25,244 nt of DNA from Lachnospiraceae bacterium (lineage in GTDB: Bacteria > Bacillota > Clostridia > Lachnospirales > Lachnospiraceae). Position numbers and translations under genes: made by a program. The DNA lies in assembly GCA_016297945.1 (NCBI GenBank), contig JAEDFR010000028.1, forward strand, positions 1-25,244. The letters run 5' to 3'. Positions 7,645 to 14,932 of the stretch are shown piece after piece. Within the stretch, counting starts at the first letter, position 1; each line of letters opens with the position of its first letter. Under the pieces are notes generated by a model. The model worked only from the letters and a program-made list of their open reading frames with translations, had not been told where the DNA came from and ran no database searches.

Positions 7645-8823
7645 TTAATCAAAAATATTTTGATCATCCATACTGTTTTCCAATGTATCAAAAAGGACCA
7701 CATCGTAATCGCCGATATGTTCTTTTAGCCACTCCCTGTCAGAAAACTCTCCGGTAAAGCGCGGATCATAAACACAGACTTCGCTACAGATTGCAGACAG
7801 ATAACAAATGCCTGTCATAGGAGCCGAATCCATTATTATCAGAACCTTCGGTGCGCCTTCCATTGTCGTATTTTTAATACTGTAGACACTTTGTCCGTAA
7901 TATGCCATATTGGTAATCCAATAGGAATAAGAATCATATTCTTCCGGTATACGGACCAGTGCATCCGCAAAGTTTCCGGTAACCTGAACGCCTGTATTCT
8001 TAAAATCAATCACATAATCCGTAGAAAAAAGAGGCAGATACAGATTAAACGTATCTTTTTGTGTATAATATCCGCCAATGCTTCTACAGTACCCACCTAT
8101 AAAACGATAACTGCTTTTTTCATACAAATCAGGATTTTGGATATCCAGCAAATCCTTATGACGGAACTGCAATCCTTTTTGAGTTTCAAGATACTCCACA
8201 ATCTGACGCATCGCATCGACCTGAGCATCCGTCGTAGCATGCATATCCGTGATAAAATAGGTATCAGGCTGCCCTTCGATGTCGAGAATATCCACGCCAC
8301 CGGCATCCAAAATGTTTTTGGTACGTTCTTTATATTCATCCACATTGGTAAACTCGTGAGGACGATAATGCACAGCCGTATCAATTCGCAGTGGGTTTTG
8401 CACATATACAAGCTTCGTATCCAATTGATTTTCATCGACATACGCTTGCATCCGCACAATATCATCAAGCCACTCCGGCTCCGTAATATCATTTCTCAAA
8501 TGATACACAATCCCGTTTGTATCCTTCAGATAATTATAGTTATCTGTAAAAATACGGGCAAACGCCACATCGAAAATACTCGCTAAATCCGTCAGATCAT
8601 TTTTCAGGGCCAGATTTTCCTTGAAATAAGACTGCAATTGTGGAAGTTCATTGGACCATCCGGCAAATTCCGCGGATTCATAATCATTCATTGCTTTATG
8701 AAGCACCTTAGGGGCCGTCTTTACCATAAAAAAGGTAAGCATCCCAACAAAAAGAATGATTTCTGCAATTTGTAAAAAATAAACCGATTTTCTTTCTTTC
8801 AAAATCACTATCTCATCTTTCAC
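7645..8823 (-). CDS. DHHW/AlgX-like membrane-anchored SGNH-type protein, MBOAT partner
   Basis: The 392-residue protein has a cytoplasmic N terminus, one membrane anchor (about 17-36) and a large outside domain. TDMHATTDA at 192-200 sits where DHHW and AlgJ/AlgX proteins have their catalytic Asp-His pair. IIMDSAP with D332-S333 resembles the SGNH serine block, and YDPR at 352-355 the later conserved D-x-R. Such proteins work with an MBOAT protein to put acetyl groups on exported polysaccharide; the MBOAT gene lies 29 bases upstream. The start codon is GTG, with a stop codon directly before it and no clear ribosome binding site. An overlapping four-codon ATG frame begins at 8827. The family call rests on layout and motifs. 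Confidence 0.75.
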   Translation of the reverse strand: MKDEIVILKERKSVYFLQIAEIILFVGMLTFFMVKTAPKVLHKAMNDYESAEFAGWSNELPQLQSYFKENLALKNDLTDLASIFDVAFARIFTDNYNYLKDTNGIVYHLRNDITEPEWLDDIVRMQAYVDENQLDTKLVYVQNPLRIDTAVHYRPHEFTNVDEYKERTKNILDAGGVDILDIEGQPDTYFITDMHATTDAQVDAMRQIVEYLETQKGLQFRHKDLLDIQNPDLYEKSSYRFIGGYCRSIGGYYTQKDTFNLYLPLFSTDYVIDFKNTGVQVTGNFADALVRIPEEYDSYSYWITNMAYYGQSVYSIKNTTMEGAPKVLIIMDSAPMTGICYLSAICSEVCVYDPRFTGEFSDREWLKEHIGDYDVVLFDTLENSMDDQNIFD

Positions 8824-8852
8824 TCATTTGTATTCTGCCAACAGCAAGGTAA

Positions 8853-10265
8853 CTAGAAATTAAAATAAATAAACGGATCATATGAGGTTCTGACCATATA
8901 TGCAATGCTCAAAATCAGCAAAAACATACTTCCCACTGTCTGAATGATTTGAAAAGCCATCGGCTTATTTTGTAACGCTTTTTCAAACAAACGCTTGATG
9001 GGACATGACAAAACAACCGCTACCAGTAACAAAACTGCAGCATCTCTCCACATATAGCTTCCCAACAGATTATGAAAGCTCAAATTTCCCACGCCGAACA
9101 TTGAAACAAAAAAAGCTTTTGCTTTGGACAACGATTCTGCCCGGAACAATACCCATGCGAAATTAACGCAAAGAAGTGTAAAAATGCGATACACAACTGC
9201 AACGATACGGAATTTTTTAATCCATGTTAAAATCGGTGTAGATTTTTCTATCACCAGCAAAACCAAATATAAAATTCCCCACAGAATAAATGTCCAGTTG
9301 GCACCATGCCAGATACCGGTCAGGATCCATACACAGGCCAGATTACGGTATTTTTTCCATTTTGCGCAACGCGATCCACCCAAAGGGATATAGACATAAT
9401 CACGAAACCATGAACTCAGGGAAATATGCCATTTGCGCCAAAAATCAGTAATGCTCGAAGCGGTATAAGGGTAATTAAAGTTTTCATTAAAATGAAAACC
9501 AAACATTTTACCCAATCCGATTGCCATATCGGAATATCCCGAAAAGTCAAAATAAATCTGCAATGTATAGGCAATGGAGCCTAACCAGAATATACTCGCA
9601 GAATAACCGGACATATCTCCGGCATCAAAGACCTTATCCGCAATAACAGCCAGATTGTTGGCTAAAATCACTTTCTTGGCAAGTCCACAGCAGAAACGCT
9701 GAAGGCCGGTTGAAAAATCGTGTACTGTTTCTTTTCTTTGCGATATTTCTCTTGCGACCGTCTCATAACGCACAATCGGTCCGGCAATCAGCTGTGGAAA
9801 AAAAGTAATATACAATCCGACATTCAGAGGATTCTTCTGTACCTGCTCTCCACGATAGACGTCAATGACATAAGACATCGCCTGAAAGGTAAAAAACGAA
9901 ATACCAATCGGCAGCGCAATATTGCGCAACGCCAAAACTTGTGAACCGGCAATCCGGTTAATATTTGTAATTGTAAAATCGAGATACTTAAAAACAAACA
10001 TAATGGAGAGATTAAAAACTACCATTAATGCAAGTATCCATTTGATATATGACTTTTCACGATACCTGTCCGCTAACAGACCAAATCCATAATTGGCAAA
10101 AATCGATAAAACCAAAATCGGGAAAAACTTCGGTTCTCCCCATGCATAAAATGCCAGAGACATAATCAGCAAAAAGATATTGCGAAATCTTTGGTTAATC
10201 AGATAATAACCCAATATGGTTACAGGCAGAAAGCAAAAGAGAAAAATCTCTGATGAAAAAACCAT
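8853..10265 (-). CDS. MBOAT family O-acyltransferase (AlgI/DltB-like)
   Basis: The 470-residue polytopic protein shows the AlgI-type signature: FFPQLIAGPIVRY, YFDFSGYSDMAIGLG, then WRKWHISLSSWFRDYVYIPLGG with His280, and GIWHGANWTFILWG with the family-conserved His320. MBOAT proteins of this type carry an acyl group, usually acetyl, across the membrane to a surface polymer. With the DHHW-type protein next door it should O-acetylate the polysaccharide made by this locus. AAGG lies nine bases before the ATG. The gene is 26 bases after rfbC and 29 bases before its partner, consistent with one transcript. DltB-type D-alanylation is less likely because no dltA/dltC-like genes are seen. Confidence 0.93.
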   Translation of the reverse strand: MVFSSEIFLFCFLPVTILGYYLINQRFRNIFLLIMSLAFYAWGEPKFFPILVLSIFANYGFGLLADRYREKSYIKWILALMVVFNLSIMFVFKYLDFTITNINRIAGSQVLALRNIALPIGISFFTFQAMSYVIDVYRGEQVQKNPLNVGLYITFFPQLIAGPIVRYETVAREISQRKETVHDFSTGLQRFCCGLAKKVILANNLAVIADKVFDAGDMSGYSASIFWLGSIAYTLQIYFDFSGYSDMAIGLGKMFGFHFNENFNYPYTASSITDFWRKWHISLSSWFRDYVYIPLGGSRCAKWKKYRNLACVWILTGIWHGANWTFILWGILYLVLLVIEKSTPILTWIKKFRIVAVVYRIFTLLCVNFAWVLFRAESLSKAKAFFVSMFGVGNLSFHNLLGSYMWRDAAVLLLVAVVLSCPIKRLFEKALQNKPMAFQIIQTVGSMFLLILSIAYMVRTSYDPFIYFNF

Positions 10266-10291
10266 GATAATATACCTTTATCTTTGTTGTC

Positions 10292-10855
10292 TTATGCCTT
10301 TTTATAGCTGTCGATTCCGCTCCATTTCTGATCCTTGTCGGAAATAATCAAATCCTTTTCGGTCATTCCCTCAGGCATCGGCCATTCCACACCAATTCCG
10401 GGATCCGACCACAACAGACCACCCTCATCATTTGGATGATAAAAATCAGTACATTTGTATGCAAACTCGGCATAATCAGAAAGAACAATAAAGCCATGTG
10501 CAAAATTTTTCGGAATAAAAAACTGTTTTTTATTCTCTGCCGATAATTTTACACCATACCATTTGCCGAATGTTTTGGAGCCTTCTCTTAAATCCACAGC
10601 AACATCAAAAACTTCCCCACTGACAACTCTTACCAATTTATCCTGGGGAAAATTAATCTGAAAATGAAGACCTCTCAAAACACCTTTTTTGGATGCTGAC
10701 TGGTTGTCCTGTACAAACTGAACATCGATTCCGGCTTCTTTGAAATCGTTGTAATTGTAGGTCTCCATGAAATATCCTCTTTCATCTCCGAAAACAGTGG
10801 GGGTAATTACTTTTAATCCCTCGATTTCACATGTTTCTACTGTGATTTTTCCCAT
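10292..10855 (-). CDS. rfbC: dTDP-4-dehydrorhamnose 3,5-epimerase
   Basis: The 187-residue protein is the usual length for RmlC. It carries GVLRGLHFQ with catalytic His64, KLVRVVSGEVFDVAVDLREGS, FAHGF and the closing segment ending GIGVEWP. The enzyme epimerises dTDP-4-keto-6-deoxyglucose at C3 and C5, the third step of dTDP-L-rhamnose synthesis. The start MGKITVETCEI is chosen over a longer upstream reading because AGGAGG stands eight bases before this ATG and the upstream part looks like leader DNA. It heads the transcript that continues into the acylation genes. rfbD is in this window; rfbA and rfbB are not. Confidence 0.96.
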   Translation of the reverse strand: MGKITVETCEIEGLKVITPTVFGDERGYFMETYNYNDFKEAGIDVQFVQDNQSASKKGVLRGLHFQINFPQDKLVRVVSGEVFDVAVDLREGSKTFGKWYGVKLSAENKKQFFIPKNFAHGFIVLSDYAEFAYKCTDFYHPNDEGGLLWSDPGIGVEWPMPEGMTEKDLIISDKDQKWSGIDSYKKA

Positions 10856-10904
10856 CTTTATATCCTCCTGAAAGATAACAAATAATAATTCCATAATTAA
10901 AATT

Positions 10905-10933
10905 ATTTTACCAAAAAATGTGCTATTCGTAAA
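10905..10933 (-). promoter_or_regulatory. Candidate sigma-A promoter for rfbC
   Basis: On the minus strand, TTTACG (10928-10933) and TAAAAT (10905-10910) are 17 bases apart, with a leader of about 45 bases before the rfbC start. The surrounding 212-base gap is AT-rich and holds no gene. Confidence 0.5.
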
Positions 10934-11007
10934 CCGATAAATGCTATACCTGAATTTTTCGGACATATGCCTGAAAACATGATTTTTTTGCCTCATAAAC
11001 GCATAAA

Positions 11008-11058
11008 TCTGCAAAACATATTCATACAAATATGTTTTGCAGACTTTTCTTTTTTTTT
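11008..11058 (+). terminator. Strong intrinsic terminator hairpin, U-run on the plus strand
   Basis: A perfect 14-base-pair stem (11008-11021 with 11030-11043) encloses an eight-base loop. On the plus strand it is followed by a T-rich run (11045-11058). On the minus strand the run is an A tract before the stem, and only TTTATG follows. It lies just after the Wzt-type gene, where a minus-strand terminator would be expected, yet its best U-run serves plus-strand transcripts. It may work in both directions. Confidence 0.65.
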
Positions 11059-11067
11059 AAATCTATA

Positions 11068-12408
11068 TTAATACTCAACTTTTACAACCGAATTCATGTC
11101 ATAGAATCCAACCGTATTTTTATCCGAAAAAACCGTCATATTGCAGACATCATAAAGCCTGTGATAAACCGTATATTCTCCATCCACATAGCCGGTTGTT
11201 CCTAAAGATAAAAGATATTCGCCACCCTGCAAATCCATTTTCTGGGTAAAGGTAACCACAACCTCGTCTCCGTCTTCGACATTTTTGATGTCATTCTTTT
11301 CATACATGGTGTTGGTGCCGCACAAATCGGTTCCCTTTAAATCCTTGATGGTAAATGCAGCAATCGGATGCTCTAAATGTGTGTGATAACGCAGCTTCAT
11401 ACGAATGGTAAATTCCGACCCCTTGTTAATGATATCCGTAATTTTTCCGGAATCATCCAAAATCGCAAAATCCACAATTTCACCTGCACCGTTTCCGTAA
11501 GCATTCACCTTGGGATTCAGACGTAAATTTGATTTCCACAAATTAGGATTGACACTCGATGCACCATCTCCCGGCTTATCAATCATGGCGGTTTTCTTTT
11601 CTCCATCCTGTCCGGATAAAGCATTAGCCGCACTCTCCGAATCGAAATCATCGACAGATACGCCACCCAATTGCTTCACCAGAGCCTTTTTATATTCATC
11701 GATGATATACTTTGGCTCTCCTTCATCCATCTTGACACCCTGATTTAAAAAGACAACTTTATCACAATACTTTGCAATACTGCTCAAATCATGACTGACT
11801 ATCAGAATCGTCTTACCCATCTCTTTAAACTCTTCAAATTTGTGATAACATTTGGATTGAAAAAAGACATCGCCAACGGATAAAGCCTCATCTACAATCA
11901 AAATCTCGGGTTCAATATTGATGGCAACCGCAAATGCCAGACGCACAAACATACCGCTTGAATACGTCTTAACCGGCTGGTTAACAAAATCTCCGATATC
12001 CGCAAACTGCAAAATCGAATCCAATTTTGCATCTATCTCTTCTGTGCTAAAACCGTTCATGGTACCATTTAAATACACATTTTCAATTCCGGTAAACTCC
12101 TGATTAAATCCGGCTCCCAGCTCTAACAAAGCAGATATACGTCCATCTACCATAACATTGCCCGAAGTGGGATTTAACACACCCGTGATAATTTTTAGTA
12201 TTGTGGATTTTCCGGAGCCATTGGTACCGATAATTCCGACCGTCTCACCGCGCTTTACGGTAAACGAAACATCATTTAAGGCAAAATGCTCACGGCACTG
12301 TACCTTTTTGGAAAGCCCCAGAGACTCCTTCAAACGGTCAATCGGTTTATCATACAATTTATATATTTTTGTTACATTTTCCACCTTGATAGCAAAATCT
12401 TCTGCCAT
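11068..12408 (-). CDS. ABC transporter ATP-binding protein, Wzt/RgpD-type with C-terminal carbohydrate-binding-like domain
   Basis: The 446-residue protein has a full ATPase domain (about 1-240): Walker A GTNGSGKST at 61-69, signature YSSGM at 149-153, Walker B ILIVDE at 169-174 and switch His206 in IVSHD. After a low-complexity linker (about 250-290) comes a beta-rich domain to residue 446, in the place of the Wzt C-terminal domain. In Gram-negative O9a/O8 systems that domain binds the modified end of the finished O-antigen and gates export. It pairs with the permease gene 90 bases upstream. GAGG lies five bases before the ATG. Binding of the methyl-capped glycan is inferred from family knowledge and the methyltransferase in the locus. 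Confidence 0.92.
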   Translation of the reverse strand: MAEDFAIKVENVTKIYKLYDKPIDRLKESLGLSKKVQCREHFALNDVSFTVKRGETVGIIGTNGSGKSTILKIITGVLNPTSGNVMVDGRISALLELGAGFNQEFTGIENVYLNGTMNGFSTEEIDAKLDSILQFADIGDFVNQPVKTYSSGMFVRLAFAVAINIEPEILIVDEALSVGDVFFQSKCYHKFEEFKEMGKTILIVSHDLSSIAKYCDKVVFLNQGVKMDEGEPKYIIDEYKKALVKQLGGVSVDDFDSESAANALSGQDGEKKTAMIDKPGDGASSVNPNLWKSNLRLNPKVNAYGNGAGEIVDFAILDDSGKITDIINKGSEFTIRMKLRYHTHLEHPIAAFTIKDLKGTDLCGTNTMYEKNDIKNVEDGDEVVVTFTQKMDLQGGEYLLSLGTTGYVDGEYTVYHRLYDVCNMTVFSDKNTVGFYDMNSVVKVEY

Positions 12409-12498
12409 AGTTACCTCTTAATCCCAGACATCTGGATTATAATCATCCAAAATCATGCTCATCTAAATCATATTCATCAGCATTATGATACATTTGAA
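12409..12498 (-). repeat. Degenerate ATGAT-type tract between exporter genes
   Basis: The 90-base gap between permease and ATPase genes reads, on the minus strand, as loosely repeated ATGAATATGATTTAGATGAGCA-like units. A 16-codon frame from ATG 12493 stops at TGA (12443-12445), and a +1 frame continues as DDYNPDVWD to a stop. The acidic peptide pattern and lack of a ribosome binding site suggest repeat remnants, not a gene. Confidence 0.4.
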
Positions 12499-13893
12499 TT
12501 ATAATACATCTGCAAAATGAACTTTTAATCGCTTGAAGATGAGTGCACCGATTGCAAATACGACTGCAACAAATCCCCAGAAATAAATTGTCATATAGAC
12601 ATTGTCAAAAAACCATGCTTTCTCAATCAAAGCCTCTCTGTAGCCGTTTACCACATAATACATGGGATTTAACTGGAAGAAAAGCAAGAGCCAGCGATTG
12701 TGAATAATGGAAATCTGCCACATAATAGGCGTTGCCCATGTACCAACCTGTAAAAGAATACTGATAATCTGTGATAAATCCCGAAAGAAAATTACTACAG
12801 CGCAGGTGGTATAGCAAATTGCCAGCACAAGCATAAACATGCAGAATGAATAATAGATTACCTGCAATGTATAAAGATCCGGATAATATCCGTAGCATGC
12901 AAATAATATGATGACAAACACCACAAAGAAAATGTGCACAAACAATGCAGACATAATCTTGATAATCGGTAAAATACTGATTTTAAAGACCACTTTTTTA
13001 ACCAGATAATTATATTCTATCAAAGCATTGGTACCATTCATGAGGGCTTCCTGAAAATAAAACCATGGAACCAATCCGGCAGTCAGCCAAAGTACAAAAG
13101 GAACCGAAATACCGGTTCTGCTAAGTGTCGAACCGACATTCAACCCCTTATCAAATACGAGCCAATATACAACTATGGTAACAACCGGCTGTACAAAAGC
13201 CCAGAAAATGCCAAGATAAGAACCGGCAAAACGCGTCTTAAAATCATTAATAGACAATTTCCAGATCAACTTGCGGTTTTGGTATAATTCAATCGGAAGA
13301 GAAACAAATTTCCTAAAAAACAATAAAACACCGAGTAAAGCCAGATCTACAAAAACACAGGCCGCGATCTTCTTAATCCGGTTAATCTTCCACTCGTGTT
13401 CATCCGTAATTTCATGCAGCGGGAAATTCTCATCGGCAAAAATCACACAGGCATCCGTTCCGGAAATGGATACATCCATCTTGCCATTGTTCCAGGAAAC
13501 ATTGTCCACACGAACCGTTTGTGCATCGGCAAGCATATCCTCTGTCAGCATAATTTCATTGTCGTATCTTGCAAAGCGAAGCAAAGAAACCCATGCCACA
13601 CTACTTTCATCCGGGAAATCCAGCCTGATACTGGTTGCATTACTGGGAACCATTCCCGTAAACAACTGTGTCTTATTACTTTTTTCGTATTCAAAAACCA
13701 GAGATGATGATTCTTCGAATTGTCCGTTATTGCCATAAAACAATTGGACAATTCCATCATGATCAGCCGTTATCTCCAGTTGTACCTCTACATCAATCGG
13801 TGCATAGCCATCCGATCTTGTCAGAATAAATACATTTAAAAGTATTCCAAACAAGATGACACATGCAACAGCCAAAAGTCTTTTCTTAGACAT
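12499..13893 (-). CDS. ABC-2 polysaccharide exporter permease (Wzm/RgpC-type) with extra extracellular domain
   Basis: The 464-residue protein ends in a normal Wzm-type permease (about 200-464): IWKLSINDFKTRFAGSYLG, WAFVQPVVTIVVYWLVF, then six membrane helices, with PMYYVVNGYREAL near the end. Wzm proteins are usually about 260 residues. This one adds a membrane helix (5-25), a beta-rich domain of about 140 residues (30-170, with VQLFYGNNGQFEESSS and SIRLDFPDES), and a second helix (174-192). The pair of helices keeps the permease in its normal orientation and puts the extra domain outside. A similar sheet domain is, as I recall, found in other clostridial glycan membrane proteins. A GTGAGAG site precedes the ATG. 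Confidence 0.88.
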   Translation of the reverse strand: MSKKRLLAVACVILFGILLNVFILTRSDGYAPIDVEVQLEITADHDGIVQLFYGNNGQFEESSSLVFEYEKSNKTQLFTGMVPSNATSIRLDFPDESSVAWVSLLRFARYDNEIMLTEDMLADAQTVRVDNVSWNNGKMDVSISGTDACVIFADENFPLHEITDEHEWKINRIKKIAACVFVDLALLGVLLFFRKFVSLPIELYQNRKLIWKLSINDFKTRFAGSYLGIFWAFVQPVVTIVVYWLVFDKGLNVGSTLSRTGISVPFVLWLTAGLVPWFYFQEALMNGTNALIEYNYLVKKVVFKISILPIIKIMSALFVHIFFVVFVIILFACYGYYPDLYTLQVIYYSFCMFMLVLAICYTTCAVVIFFRDLSQIISILLQVGTWATPIMWQISIIHNRWLLLFFQLNPMYYVVNGYREALIEKAWFFDNVYMTIYFWGFVAVVFAIGALIFKRLKVHFADVL

Positions 13894-13919
13894 TGCACTC
13901 TCACTTTCTATTTTCCGTG

Positions 13920-14771
13920 TTATTTTCCACTTTCATACGCAGCCAAAATCTTACTGATTTTTTCCGTATTACCGTATGTAATCGGAGAATCATAAGGTCG
14001 ATCCGGAAAAGCTCCGAATTCCGGACGTATTTTATAGCCATGTACCTGCAAAAATTCTTCTACTTTGTCTGCTAATGACATCGGCTTACCGGTTGCACAT
14101 TCAATGACACCGGTCACTTCATTTTGCATAGAACAAATCGCAATATATCTGGCCAGTTCATCTATATCGATAAAATCAAATTGATTTTTTCCGGTTGTAA
14201 AAGGGAAGGTCTCTTTTCCTTCTGCTTCCCATCCCACAATTCTGGTAAAAATAGAATGGTTTCTGGTATCATCGCCGAGAATGTAATAGCCACGCAGCCA
14301 CAAAAACTCTGCACCGTTTGCCTCACACAGCTCACGGGTCAGATTGCGCAGGGCGTTTTTGGCAATTCCATAATTGGATTTGGGATTTGTGGGAGTATCC
14401 GGTCCGATTTCTCCTTCCCAATAGCCTATCTCATGCATGCTGCCCATGACAGCAATTCTTTTTAATCCACCTTTAAGCATATTTTTAATAAAGGTATAGT
14501 GATTAGGCAAATCCAGAATATGGGAATCGGCACTGTGGACAAATCCGTCTCTCCACGCCAGATGTATGCAGACATCCGGTTTTTGCATCTTTTCAAAGAT
14601 ATCTTCCGCTCCGCTAAAAATCGGCTCTTCTACACGAATAATGCGGGAATCGAGATCATCAAACCTCAAATCCGCACCAAGCACCTCATGTCCCTCATTT
14701 AATAAAAATGCAGCGACATGTCTTCCGATATATCCGTTTACACCCGTAATTAATACTCTTAATTTCTCCAT
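13920..14771 (-). CDS. NAD-dependent sugar-nucleotide reductase, probably dTDP-6-deoxy-L-talose/rhamnose type
   Basis: The 283-residue short-chain dehydrogenase has the NAD-binding GVNGYIG at 10-16 and the catalytic set Ser111 (VMGSMHE), Tyr134 and Lys138 in NYGIAK. Segments such as DVCIHLAWRDGFVHSADSH and the ending AFPDRPYDSPITYGN resemble what I recall of the dTDP-6-deoxy-L-talose 4-dehydrogenase group in rhamnan loci. It would reduce or epimerise the 4-keto intermediate made by the Rml enzymes, giving a second deoxysugar. Substrate is inferred. GGAG lies seven bases before the ATG. It is the first gene after a strong promoter and is 26 bases ahead of the exporter genes. Confidence 0.82.
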   Translation of the reverse strand: MEKLRVLITGVNGYIGRHVAAFLLNEGHEVLGADLRFDDLDSRIIRVEEPIFSGAEDIFEKMQKPDVCIHLAWRDGFVHSADSHILDLPNHYTFIKNMLKGGLKRIAVMGSMHEIGYWEGEIGPDTPTNPKSNYGIAKNALRNLTRELCEANGAEFLWLRGYYILGDDTRNHSIFTRIVGWEAEGKETFPFTTGKNQFDFIDIDELARYIAICSMQNEVTGVIECATGKPMSLADKVEEFLQVHGYKIRPEFGAFPDRPYDSPITYGNTEKISKILAAYESGK

Positions 14772-14891
14772 ACATTAACTCCATTCCTTGGATAAATCCT
14801 GATATCAGCCATTATATCGATACATACGAATTGCTTTATACTCTCACAATCCCGATATCACAAATATTAATCATCATATAAAAACACATAC

Positions 14892-14906
14892 ATGCTAGTA
14901 TAGCAT
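14892..14906. promoter_or_regulatory. Palindrome overlapping the -10 element, possible operator
   Basis: ATGCTAGTATAGCAT is a perfect 6-3-6 inverted repeat that covers the -10 box at 14897-14902. A second perfect palindrome, CTGATATCAG (14799-14808), lies in the leader. A regulator binding here would block polymerase; no regulator gene is in the window. Confidence 0.4.
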
Positions 14907-14925
14907 TATGTCACAAAAATATCAA
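14897..14925 (-). promoter_or_regulatory. Strong candidate sigma-A promoter for reductase-exporter genes
   Basis: On the minus strand, TTGATA (14920-14925) and TATACT (14897-14902) are separated by exactly 17 bases, the best promoter match seen in the window. It lies in the 161-base gap after the RgpF-type gene and gives a leader of about 119 bases. A second consensus -10, TATAAT at 14811-14816, lies closer to the gene but lacks a good -35. Confidence 0.65.
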
Positions 14926-14932
14926 ATAGTAC

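Noticed and set aside
7891..8586. 231-codon open frame on the plus strand
   Set aside because: It lies wholly inside the DHHW-type gene on the opposite strand, has no family-like motifs and no ribosome binding site; it is a shadow of the real frame.
10856..11029. Longer N terminus for rfbC
   Set aside because: The extra 58 residues resemble translated leader DNA, include the promoter region, and lie upstream of an ideal ribosome binding site; the shorter form has the family length.
12443..12493. Short acidic frame between exporter genes
   Set aside because: It is only 16 codons, with no ribosome binding site and inside a degenerate repeat tract.
14811..14816. Second promoter nearer the reductase gene
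   Set aside because: TATAAT is perfect, but no acceptable -35 lies 16-18 bases upstream; kept only as a remark in the promoter entry.
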